This document shows positions 51,116 to 60,327 of a stretch of 64,000 nucleotides of DNA, one piece after another; within the stretch, counting starts at the first letter, position 1, and each line of letters begins with the position of its first letter. The stretch lies in NCBI GenBank assembly GCA_016287875.1, contig JAEEXQ010000004.1, positions 18,187-82,186 on the forward strand. Direction: 5' to 3'. The DNA comes from Bacteroidales bacterium (GTDB lineage Bacteria; Bacteroidota; Bacteroidia; Bacteroidales; UBA932). The position numbers were made by a program, and so were the translations under genes. Below the pieces are notes generated by a model, which saw only the letters and a list, made by a program, of their open reading frames with translations, was not told where the DNA came from and did no database searches.

Positions 51116-52119
51116 AGATCGGGATACTGACATTCCATGCAGCCAGGAACTACGGCGCTGTGCTGCAATGCCGCTGCCTTTACGAGGTCCTGAAGGGCCT
51201 CGGGCACGATGTCAGCGTCATAGACTACAGGCCCGATTATCTCACGGCACCATACAAGCTCTGGAAGAAATCCTATTTCAGGCATCCCGGATCCATGCTC
51301 AAGGCCGGCATCCATATGGCAGCTGCGCTGCGCAGGGATGCAGGATTCTCCAGCTTCGAAAAAGAAATGCGGCTCTCCCCTATGGAAGGAGAGCGCTTCG
51401 ATGCAATATTCTACGGCAGCGACCAGATTTGGAACAGGAATATCACCCAAGAGCCGGACCCGGTGTTCTTCGCGGCATCTCCGCTGGCCGAGGGTGCAAG
51501 GAACATATCTTACGCAGCCAGCGACGGCGGAATATCCCCCTCCGAAGAAGAGCAGAAGACCGTACGCGGATATCTCCATAACTTCTACCGCATAGGCGTC
51601 AGGGAGTATCCAATGCAGGAAAGGATGGATTCCGTAGGGATACCTGCGGCCGTGAACCTGGACCCTGTCCTTCTGGCCGGCAGGGGCGTTACGGACAAGA
51701 TATGTTCCGCATCTCCCGAGCAAGGTCGGTACATACTCACATATGAAGCGGTGGACCAGCCCGAGGTGCTAAGCCACGCACGAAGGATTGCATCTGAAAA
51801 GGGGCTGCGCGTGGTTTCCATAGCCCGCACTCCCTACAGCGCAGGGATCAAGCGCTTCAACCCCAAGGAATTCGTAGCCCTGTTCAAGGGCGCAGAAAGC
51901 ATAGTGACTACATCCTTCCACGGAGTCGCGCTTTCCATATTATATCATAAGGATTTCCGTTTCGTCCCGTCCGGAGGGAGTTCCGACGAAAGGATACTGT
52001 CTCTTCTGGATGCCCTTGGCATCGAAGCGGGGGCGGCGCCGGATTACGACAAGGTGGACGGAAAACTGGAAGGACTCCGCAAGGAATCAATGAACTATAT
52101 AGAGGAGGCCCTTAAATGA
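51112..52119 (+). CDS. Polysaccharide pyruvyl transferase family protein
   Basis: IGILTFHAARNYGAVLQCRCLYEVLKGLGHDVSVIDYRP; YGSDQIWNRNIT; TTSFHGVALSILY. Confidence 0.9.
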   Translation: MKIGILTFHAARNYGAVLQCRCLYEVLKGLGHDVSVIDYRPDYLTAPYKLWKKSYFRHPGSMLKAGIHMAAALRRDAGFSSFEKEMRLSPMEGERFDAIFYGSDQIWNRNITQEPDPVFFAASPLAEGARNISYAASDGGISPSEEEQKTVRGYLHNFYRIGVREYPMQERMDSVGIPAAVNLDPVLLAGRGVTDKICSASPEQGRYILTYEAVDQPEVLSHARRIASEKGLRVVSIARTPYSAGIKRFNPKEFVALFKGAESIVTTSFHGVALSILYHKDFRFVPSGGSSDERILSLLDALGIEAGAAPDYDKVDGKLEGLRKESMNYIEEALK

Positions 52120-52919
52120 GCAAAGTATCCATAATCGTTCCCTGCTACAAACTTGGAAAGTATCTTCCCGAGGCCCTGGACAGCGTGCTTGCCCAGGATT
52201 ATGCCGACTGGGAATGCATCATCGTGAACGACGGATCGCCCGACTCCACGGCAGAGGTAGCCGAGAGCTACTGCACCAAAGACTCCCGCTTCAAGTCCCT
52301 GGACCTGGAGAACGGAGGGGTGATACGCGCCAGGAACAAGGGCGTAGAGGCCTCCACCGGGGATTATCTCCTGTTCCTCGATGCCGACGACATACTCTTC
52401 CCGGACTACATAGGGAAGGCCGTAAGGGCGATGGAAGAGAATCCCGCGCTGCTGGTAGTGTCCGGGCCCGTGGAGCAGTTCGGGGTTGCCTCGGGAATGA
52501 TAGAGATACCTCCATTCTCGAAAGACACCATGCTCGCAAGGAACAGCCTCCACGTGAGTTCGATGATACGCCGGGCCGATTTCGACCGTGCAGGAGGCTT
52601 CAATCCCGAAATGGCTGCCGGCCTGGAGGACTGGGACCTCTTCCTTGGCATACTGGAAAAAGACGGAGACGTGCTGATGCTCGACGCCCCCGTAATAAAA
52701 TACCGCATACGGAAAAGTTCCCGCAACAAAGGGATAAGCCCCAAGGCAATGGCAGACATACGCCGCAAGCTCTGGGAACACCACAAAGAACTATACGCCA
52801 AGTACTTCCTGAACCCAGCCGATACGGTCGAGTACCGAAAGCTCTCCTACCGCATCGGCAAGCTCGAGAAACTTCCCGGAGTACGGGTGCTTGAAGCCTT
52901 TAAGAAACTATTCAGATAG
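52116..52919 (+). CDS. Glycosyltransferase family 2
   Basis: SIIVPCYKLGKYLPEALDSVLAQDYADWECIIVNDGSPDST...LLFLDADDILFPDY. Confidence 0.93.
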   Translation: MSKVSIIVPCYKLGKYLPEALDSVLAQDYADWECIIVNDGSPDSTAEVAESYCTKDSRFKSLDLENGGVIRARNKGVEASTGDYLLFLDADDILFPDYIGKAVRAMEENPALLVVSGPVEQFGVASGMIEIPPFSKDTMLARNSLHVSSMIRRADFDRAGGFNPEMAAGLEDWDLFLGILEKDGDVLMLDAPVIKYRIRKSSRNKGISPKAMADIRRKLWEHHKELYAKYFLNPADTVEYRKLSYRIGKLEKLPGVRVLEAFKKLFR

Positions 52920-52920
52920 C

Positions 52921-55098
52921 ATGCATTTGAAAAGACTAGTTTTCAGCTTGTCGCTAACCGCAATGCTGACAGCCTGCAGCGTTTCCGTCCCGGAAAGCGT
53001 GCAGGAGGCCAATGCCCTTGCCAGGCGCCTGATCCCTGGCCAGGCACGCCACATAGAATTCCGCGAAGCGCCCACCGACGGCGCAGACCGCTTCACTCTG
53101 AAATCCGACGGAAGAAAAATAATCATCGAGGCCAACAATGCCGGCACTATGGCGGTGGGCCTAAACTATTACCTGAATAATTACTGCCTTACTACCGTTT
53201 CGGAATATGCAGCCCACCCCGTGGAAATGCCCGACGTGCTACCGGAGGTGCCTGAGCCCGTTACGGTAAGTGCGAAGCTTCCCTACAGGTTCTATCTCAA
53301 CTACTGCACCTTCGGCTACACTATGCCCTGGTGGGGATGGAAGGAGTGGGAGCGCTTCATAGACTGGATGGCCCTGAACGGAGTGAATATGCCTCTGGCC
53401 ATCACGGGCGAAGAAGCAGTGTGGCAGCGCGTATGGAGGCGTTTCGGCCTAAGCGACGATCAGATTCGCGCTCATTTCACAGGCCCTGCGCATCTCCCCT
53501 GGCACCGGATGGTGAATATGAACTCGTTCCAAGGGCCTCTTCCCCAGGAATGGATAGACGCCCAGGCAGAACTTCAGAAGAAGATACTCCGCCGCGAGCG
53601 CGCATTGGGAATGAAACCCGTGCTGCATTCTTTCAGCGGAAGCGTTCCGGCCGTGTTCAAGGACGCTCACCCCGAAGCCGACATCACCAAGGTTAGCAAC
53701 TGGGGGCGCTTCGGAGACCCGTATCGCTGCTGGTTCCTATCCCCCACCGACACTCTTTACGCTGATATTCAGAAGGCCTACATAGAAGAGCAGACCGTCC
53801 TGTTCGGCACGGACCATCTCTACGGGCTTGACCCCTTCAACGAGGTGGATGCCCCGAGCTGGGACCCGGCCACGCTCGCAGCTATGGGAACGGCCTTCCA
53901 CAATTCCCTGCAGGCCGCTGACCCCGAGGCAGTATGGGTGCAGATGGGATGGTTCCTCATCAACGACCGCAAGCACTGGACCCCGGAGAATATGGAAGCC
54001 TTCCTGGGAAGCGTCCCGCGGGGGAAGATGATAATGCTGGACTACCACGACGACTGGATCCTAGGTTGGAAACTCACCGACAGATTCTATGGGCACGACT
54101 ACATCGCCTGCGCCCTGCTGAATTTCGGAGGCAACACCCTGCTCAACGGCAACTTCCCCACCCTCATTCCTTTCTACGGAGAAACCCTCCGCGAGGGAGG
54201 AGCCAACCTCAAGGGCGTGGGATCCACCCTGGAAGGATTCGGAACCAATCCCTACTACTATGAATTCGTGCTCAGCCTGGCCTGGGATTATCCCCTCAGC
54301 CCCGAGCAGTGGATAGACAAGCTTGCCGACCGCCATATTGGCCGGGAAGATGCCGCCGCCCGCGAGCTCTGGCACGACATAATAATGAACATCGCCCCTA
54401 AATACACGGGCTCGGGAGTATCGATGAACGCCCACCCCAAATTCGGGGAGCGCTGGAACTGGACGGTGAAATACCCCGACATCAAGGGCCGCACTCCGGT
54501 AATGGATTATGCCTGGCGCAAGATGCTGGAGATAGGCTCCGACCGCTATGAATACAAGTACGACCTGGTAAATCTCGGCCGCCAGGCCCTGGGAGATTAC
54601 TTCGACATACTGAAAGACAGCCTGGAAATCGCCTGGAACAATCGCGACCTAGCCCTTGCAAAGGCCCTGAAGGAAGAGATGTCCCAGGTGATGGACGACT
54701 GCGACGCCCTGCTTGCCTGCGCCCCCGAACTCAACCTGCAGCCCTGGAACGAAGCGGCCCGCAGCTGGGGGAAGAGCAAGGAAGAAAAAGACTACTACGA
54801 AACCAGCGCCCGCACCATACTCAGCACCTGGGGCAACGCAACCAACCTTACCGACTATGCCAACCGGCAGTGGGCAGGCCTTGTGAAAAGCTACTACAAG
54901 CCCCGCTGGATGATGTTCTGCGACGACATAATCGCCAGCATAGAGGACGGCACCCAAATGAACACCGGCCGGTTCGACGAGCGCATCCGCTACCACGAAG
55001 TCCGATGGGCGGAGGCTTCGGTCACTCCCATAGAGTATAACGCCCCGGCGGATCCCGTACAACTTTCGAAAGATATAATCACAAAATACAAGTTTTAA
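52921..55098 (+). CDS. Alpha-N-acetylglucosaminidase (GH89)
   Basis: Lipobox LTAC; YRFYLNYCTFGYTMPWWGWKEWERFIDWMALNGVNMPLAITGEEAVW; start at 52921 preferred over 52891. Confidence 0.9.
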   Translation: MHLKRLVFSLSLTAMLTACSVSVPESVQEANALARRLIPGQARHIEFREAPTDGADRFTLKSDGRKIIIEANNAGTMAVGLNYYLNNYCLTTVSEYAAHPVEMPDVLPEVPEPVTVSAKLPYRFYLNYCTFGYTMPWWGWKEWERFIDWMALNGVNMPLAITGEEAVWQRVWRRFGLSDDQIRAHFTGPAHLPWHRMVNMNSFQGPLPQEWIDAQAELQKKILRRERALGMKPVLHSFSGSVPAVFKDAHPEADITKVSNWGRFGDPYRCWFLSPTDTLYADIQKAYIEEQTVLFGTDHLYGLDPFNEVDAPSWDPATLAAMGTAFHNSLQAADPEAVWVQMGWFLINDRKHWTPENMEAFLGSVPRGKMIMLDYHDDWILGWKLTDRFYGHDYIACALLNFGGNTLLNGNFPTLIPFYGETLREGGANLKGVGSTLEGFGTNPYYYEFVLSLAWDYPLSPEQWIDKLADRHIGREDAAARELWHDIIMNIAPKYTGSGVSMNAHPKFGERWNWTVKYPDIKGRTPVMDYAWRKMLEIGSDRYEYKYDLVNLGRQALGDYFDILKDSLEIAWNNRDLALAKALKEEMSQVMDDCDALLACAPELNLQPWNEAARSWGKSKEEKDYYETSARTILSTWGNATNLTDYANRQWAGLVKSYYKPRWMMFCDDIIASIEDGTQMNTGRFDERIRYHEVRWAEASVTPIEYNAPADPVQLSKDIITKYKF

Positions 55099-55099
55099 T

Positions 55100-56266
55100 A
55101 TGGAAGCATTGACAACCGCAATCCTGATTGTCGCCTATTGCGTCATTCCTGCCGGCGTTCTCTGGCTATGCAGGAAGGTAAAGTGGATAGGAAAGATCGG
55201 CCCCATCCTGATGCTCTACTTCCTCGGAGCCATCATCGCCAACGTAGGGATACTCCCCTCCGGCCCGGAAACATTGAAGGTACAGAACCTGCTTTCCAAC
55301 GCTATGATTCCTCTTGCCATCCCGCTGATGCTGTTCAGCTTCACCTTCCGCAAGAGCGAAACCCGCGACCAGCTGATAGCGATGATAACCGGGCTTGCCG
55401 CCGTGGTGATAGCGGTTGCGGCAGGATATCCCATATTCGCTCCGCACATCCCCGGAGCGCCCCAGGTTGCCGGTATGTACACCGCCTGCCTTACGGGAGG
55501 AACCGTGAATATGGCCGCAGTAAGCAAGATGCTCGGAGTGGACGGGCATCAGTACGCCCTTCTCAACACCTACGATATGATGGTATCCTTCACCTACCTG
55601 GTGTTCATCATGGCCATAGGCATCAAGCTGGCCCGCAGATGGCTGCCGGTCAAGACCCTGGACAACTATGACGAGAAGGCCGTACGCGAAGCCGGGGAAG
55701 ACAAGAACCCCTATAAGGGCCTCTTCAGCAAGAAAGGCATATTCCATAACGCCCTTCCGCTTCTAGGCGTAACCATAGTGGTGGTCGGCCTCAGCGCCGG
55801 AATCGCCGTAGGCCTTTCCAAGCTTCTTCCTGGCACCTTCATGATGTTCTTCATCCTTGCCATCACCACCATAAGCATAGCCGTTTCCTTCTGGAAGCCC
55901 GTACATAAATACGAATACGGCTACGACATGGGGATGTATTTCATATACATCTTCTCGCTGGTGGTGGCTTCTATGGCCGACGTACGCGCCCTGGACTTCA
56001 CCGGAGCACTCTGGATAGTGGGATTCCTCTTCTTCATGGAAATCATCTCCCTCTCCCTGCAGCTGCTCAGCGCCAAGTTTTTCAAGGTGGATGCAGACAC
56101 CGCCGTCATCGCATCCGTCACCTATATCAACTCCCCGCCCTTCGTGCCCATGATCGCCGCATCCATGCGCAACAGCCGTGTGCTTATGCCCGGGCTCAGC
56201 ATAGGCATCATAGGATATGCCGTAGGCAACTATCTAGGAGTACTCATCTGCAGCCTTCTCGGATAA
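55100..56266 (+). CDS. DUF819 family membrane protein
   Basis: Multi-TM; ACLTGGTVNMAAVSKMLG; ASVTYINSPPFVPMIAASM. Confidence 0.8.
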   Translation: MEALTTAILIVAYCVIPAGVLWLCRKVKWIGKIGPILMLYFLGAIIANVGILPSGPETLKVQNLLSNAMIPLAIPLMLFSFTFRKSETRDQLIAMITGLAAVVIAVAAGYPIFAPHIPGAPQVAGMYTACLTGGTVNMAAVSKMLGVDGHQYALLNTYDMMVSFTYLVFIMAIGIKLARRWLPVKTLDNYDEKAVREAGEDKNPYKGLFSKKGIFHNALPLLGVTIVVVGLSAGIAVGLSKLLPGTFMMFFILAITTISIAVSFWKPVHKYEYGYDMGMYFIYIFSLVVASMADVRALDFTGALWIVGFLFFMEIISLSLQLLSAKFFKVDADTAVIASVTYINSPPFVPMIAASMRNSRVLMPGLSIGIIGYAVGNYLGVLICSLLG

Positions 56267-56267
56267 T

Positions 56268-57260
56268 ATGCGCCCGGTTTACGAAAAAGATTTCCTGTAC
56301 GACATTCTGGTTCCCTATGTGAACTGGAGCTTCAGGCGCGTATTCAGGAGCCTTGAATTCAAGGGGGTGGAGAATATCCCCGAGGACGGGGCCGTGATCT
56401 TCTCGCCCAACCACGTGAACACCTTGCTGGATGCCCTGGCAGTACTTGCCATGAGGGAGAACCGCCCGGTGGTGTTCGCCGCACGTGCGGACATCTTCCG
56501 CAAGCCGCTGGTCGCCAAGATACTGAACTTCCTGCGCATAGTGCCCATCAACCGCATCAGGGACGGCGTGGACGCCCTTGCCGGCAACGAGCAGACCTTC
56601 CACACGGCCATCCACACCCTGCAGGCCGGCATTCCCTTCTGCATATTCCCGGAAGGCCGTCACAGCCAGGACCCCGGCTTGCTGCCGCTGCGCAAAGGCA
56701 TAGCCAGGATTGCGCTCCAGGCGGTAGATGAAATCGAAGGCCCGGTGTACATAGTTCCCATCGGCTTGGTATATGACGATTACGTGAACTTCCGCACCGA
56801 CCTTACCATCAACGTCGGAGAAGCCGTGCTGGTGGCAAGAGGAAGGAGCAAGAAGACCCAGACCGAGCCTGAAAGGCAGCGCAAGGCCAGGAAGCTTCTG
56901 GTGAAGCTCACTACCAAGATGAAGGCCCTGATAGATACCCGCAGGGATAAACCGGTAAGGGACTCGCTGCTGCTGCGCACGCTGCGAATCCCTTTGGTTC
57001 CATTTGCCGCATTGCTGCTTTTGCCAGCATTCGGCATCGTGAAGTATCTGGCGAAGAACATGAAGGACAAAGCCTTCCTGAATTCTGTCCGCTACGGTAT
57101 CTGCTACCTGATAAATCCTGTGATTATCTTCCTGCTGTCCGTGATCCTCGTGGTTGCTGGACTCATCCCTTGGTGGCTGATACTGCTGTTACCCATTCTC
57201 TCGGCCTTCGCCCCGGAGATATGGTACGGGGCGATGACCAAGAGAGTGGCTTCTAATTGA
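56268..57260 (+). CDS. 1-acyl-sn-glycerol-3-phosphate acyltransferase family (PlsC-like)
   Basis: FSPNHVNTLLDALAV (HX4D-type), IFPEGRHSQDPGLLPLRKGIARIAL. Confidence 0.88.
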   Translation: MRPVYEKDFLYDILVPYVNWSFRRVFRSLEFKGVENIPEDGAVIFSPNHVNTLLDALAVLAMRENRPVVFAARADIFRKPLVAKILNFLRIVPINRIRDGVDALAGNEQTFHTAIHTLQAGIPFCIFPEGRHSQDPGLLPLRKGIARIALQAVDEIEGPVYIVPIGLVYDDYVNFRTDLTINVGEAVLVARGRSKKTQTEPERQRKARKLLVKLTTKMKALIDTRRDKPVRDSLLLRTLRIPLVPFAALLLLPAFGIVKYLAKNMKDKAFLNSVRYGICYLINPVIIFLLSVILVVAGLIPWWLILLLPILSAFAPEIWYGAMTKRVASN

Positions 57261-60200
57261 TATTTCCTACCGTAGGAAGAGTTCCATTTTCGACCAGCGT
57301 GCAGTTATCCGGCACGCAGCGTCCGATAGTGACATCACTGTTGGAATTGAAGGTCGTGGCAGATGAAGCCTGCCTTACGGTACCGGTTTCGATCATACAA
57401 TTCACGAAGTTGAAGCTACGTTCGGCATTGTCGCTTCCGTGGGCGAACAACCTGGCTATGAATGCGCCGCTGTTGGGGCCGTGGAGGGTTCCGCCTACCT
57501 TGCAATTCGTGAAGGTGTAAGTACCTGTCAGCGATGCCTGTCCCACGATACCGCCGACCCTGGCAAGAGGTGAACTGCCGTTGGTATTGATGGTCCCTCT
57601 GAACAGAAGGTTGCTGAAATTGCGCTTGGTGTTGCTGAACCCGACAATTCCTCCGACATAGCTCTGTCCTTCGGTACCGGCTTCCTGCCCGGGCTCGGTG
57701 AAAGCCGCCTTGTAGCGTTTGAAGATGATGTCCGCCCTGGAACTGCTGTTCACAGGAGGGGTTTTCGCCGCACCGGCAATTCCGCCTATGGCTACCCTGA
57801 TGGGCGACCATATGGTGATGTCTCCGTAGTTGTTGCAATTGGAGTACTTCTTTCCCTCCTGATCGGCCGGGCCGCTGCCGCTTATGCCTCCGAAATAAGA
57901 TGTCGGGCAGGCGTAAACCTTGGGAAGAAGGTCGCTTACCGAAGAATTGCCGTTGTGCAGAGTCTTGATTTCCCCATGGTTCTCACAATAGGAAATTGTG
58001 CGTTCTTCCGTGTCGTTCCATCCGCCGACTATGCCGCCGCAGTAAATCTGGCTGAGGGTGAGGCCGTCGAAGGTGATATCCCCATAATTGGAAGAGTGGT
58101 CAAGGTCGGATGAAACACCGTGGGCGAGGATTCCTCCAACATACACTACGTTATAAGGGCCGCCGGCAAGGGCGATATCACCTGAATTGGAAGCATATGC
58201 AAAAGATGCGACATCCGCCGCATAGCCGCAGATTCCACCGAGGTAGAGGTTGGTACATTTCAGCCTCTCTATCCTCAACGCACCGGTATTGCTGGCGTCG
58301 ACCTGGGAATAAGCCCGTCCGGCGATACCGCCTACATAGAAATACTTGTTAGTCTGCGAACTGGTATTGATTACTACGTCCCCCCTGTTGGTGGCGCTGA
58401 TGCTCTTACCGGCCGCGTTCGATCCGACTATTCCCCCGATGAAAGGATTCTGGGCGGAGTTCTTGCCGGAGAAGGTGACGGTGCCGTCGTTGCTGCACGA
58501 GACTATGTCCCCTTGTGAATTGCCGGCGACGCCACCCAGGAAAGTATAACCATTGGAAGATATCTTCTGGGCCCAGGTAACATCGCCAAGGTTGGCACAG
58601 TCGCTTATCTGGGCATCTTTTTCCGCCTGATAACCGACGATGCCGCCGGTAGCATAGTAAAAGCTGCCCGAAGAGCTGAAAGTGCCGCTCAGCGAGATGT
58701 CCATGGCATTGGTACAGGACTTTACGGCTGCCTTGGCATGGCCGGCAATACCTCCGGCATACAGGGGGCCGTCGGCATTGGTGCCGGCGAAGCTGATGCT
58801 GCCGCCGGAAGTCTTGCAAGACTTTATCTCTCCGAGAGAACGGCCGGCTATGCCTCCGATGTATGTATTGCCTCCTGAGAAGGGAACTGTGATGGATCCG
58901 GTATTGCTGCAGTCGCTTATGCGCGCACTGAGGCGCCAGGTGTAATCCCTGTTGCCAAATCCGCATATGCCGCCCACATGGAAACTGCCCGTATTGGTGC
59001 CGAGGTCGTTGTCCACGAGGGTTATGGATGCCTTGTTGGTACAATTGACTGCTTCGCCTCCTACCAACTCGCCTACTATGCCGCCGAAGCAGCAGTCGCC
59101 GGTGGTAGCGGTAGACGGAGCAAATCGGAGACTACCCTTGGCAGTGCAATTGTAGAGACCTGCGACTTCGTCGCGGTGCGTGTCAAGTACCACCCGCCTG
59201 GCAAAGAGGCCGATATTGGACTGGGATGTACTTGTCTCGTTGATGTTGGAGTTAAGGGTCAGGTTCTTAACCACGCCCTTGAGGGTGCCGAAAAGAGGCT
59301 TGGTAAGGCCGGAAATGGTTTTTCCCTGGCCGTCGAAGGTACCTACGTAGTTTTCTACAGGAACGAAGGAAGATGCTATCGACGAAAGGTTAAGCGTCGA
59401 TGCGTTCTGGGTAAGCAAGGCGTTAAGGCCCGTTTCCCCATTGGCCACGCGGCTCACGAAGGTCTGGAAAGTTTCCACGTTCCATATCTTGATGAGGTTG
59501 CTCACGGACGTTGGAGAATAAGCCACGTTCGAGAACTCACGCACCGTGCCTGCAGCTATGGTATTGTTGCTGCCTGTCATTACCCTGATCGTCATGCTTC
59601 CGGACGCATTGTCCACTATGGTCAGCGATATACCACCTGCGTAGGTGCCGGCAGGAACGGCCACGTAGAATACGAAAGGATCGGAAGACAACTGGATATG
59701 ATGGCCGAAATGATATAGCAGTTCCGCACCTCTGGTAGAAGGAGTCAGGGTGCCATTGAGCAGAGCACCCGTCTTCCCTATAGTGAAGGTGCCGGAAAGG
59801 GCCTGGTTGCCATCCTCGGCCTTGAGGGTAACGGAATCTATCTTCTTGCTGCCCGTGAGCGAGAAGCGCAGCAATGCGCCCACGTGATGCATGGGAACGA
59901 CGGAGCCGACGCTGTTAAGCGAAGCATACATAGGCATTGCCTCAGGGTCGAAACCATCCTCCACATAATCCTGGGTAGAAGGGAATACAATCTGGTCCGA
60001 GCGGCCTTCCACTCCCCTGTAGAGGAAGTTGTAGGGGGCAACGGGGTCCACCTCGAAACTGGCGCTGGCGCTCGTATTACCGGACCCGGGCACGAAACTG
60101 CTGGCCGGAACTCCGTTAAGGGTAACTATGTCGGATGAGCTCCAGAACACTGGGTAAGTGTTTCCGGTCTTGGAGCCGAGGGATGTCTTGGTATCGGGAG

Positions 60201-60315
60201 ATGCCGGGACGGCCAGTTCCACGGAGAAGGAGCGGCCTACGGTCATTTCTTTGGCGCAGCCCGCCACCATGGCGACAAGCGCCATTATGCTGAATATTGA
60301 ATATATCTTTTTCAT
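57253..60315 (-). CDS. Lipoprotein with N-terminal fimbrillin-like domain and GLUG-type GGIxG repeats
   Basis: Lipobox VAGC; many GGIVG/GGIAG-containing ~45-aa repeats; N-terminal domain similar to the neighbouring protein. Confidence 0.8.
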   Translation of the reverse strand: MKKIYSIFSIMALVAMVAGCAKEMTVGRSFSVELAVPASPDTKTSLGSKTGNTYPVFWSSSDIVTLNGVPASSFVPGSGNTSASASFEVDPVAPYNFLYRGVEGRSDQIVFPSTQDYVEDGFDPEAMPMYASLNSVGSVVPMHHVGALLRFSLTGSKKIDSVTLKAEDGNQALSGTFTIGKTGALLNGTLTPSTRGAELLYHFGHHIQLSSDPFVFYVAVPAGTYAGGISLTIVDNASGSMTIRVMTGSNNTIAAGTVREFSNVAYSPTSVSNLIKIWNVETFQTFVSRVANGETGLNALLTQNASTLNLSSIASSFVPVENYVGTFDGQGKTISGLTKPLFGTLKGVVKNLTLNSNINETSTSQSNIGLFARRVVLDTHRDEVAGLYNCTAKGSLRFAPSTATTGDCCFGGIVGELVGGEAVNCTNKASITLVDNDLGTNTGSFHVGGICGFGNRDYTWRLSARISDCSNTGSITVPFSGGNTYIGGIAGRSLGEIKSCKTSGGSISFAGTNADGPLYAGGIAGHAKAAVKSCTNAMDISLSGTFSSSGSFYYATGGIVGYQAEKDAQISDCANLGDVTWAQKISSNGYTFLGGVAGNSQGDIVSCSNDGTVTFSGKNSAQNPFIGGIVGSNAAGKSISATNRGDVVINTSSQTNKYFYVGGIAGRAYSQVDASNTGALRIERLKCTNLYLGGICGYAADVASFAYASNSGDIALAGGPYNVVYVGGILAHGVSSDLDHSSNYGDITFDGLTLSQIYCGGIVGGWNDTEERTISYCENHGEIKTLHNGNSSVSDLLPKVYACPTSYFGGISGSGPADQEGKKYSNCNNYGDITIWSPIRVAIGGIAGAAKTPPVNSSSRADIIFKRYKAAFTEPGQEAGTEGQSYVGGIVGFSNTKRNFSNLLFRGTINTNGSSPLARVGGIVGQASLTGTYTFTNCKVGGTLHGPNSGAFIARLFAHGSDNAERSFNFVNCMIETGTVRQASSATTFNSNSDVTIGRCVPDNCTLVENGTLPTVGNIN

Positions 60316-60327
60316 ATGGCGTTGCGT

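Noticed and set aside
48471-57260. Full capsule biosynthesis locus
   Set aside because: No initiating sugar-phosphate transferase, polymerase, or multiple glycosyltransferases; described instead as a small coupled cassette.
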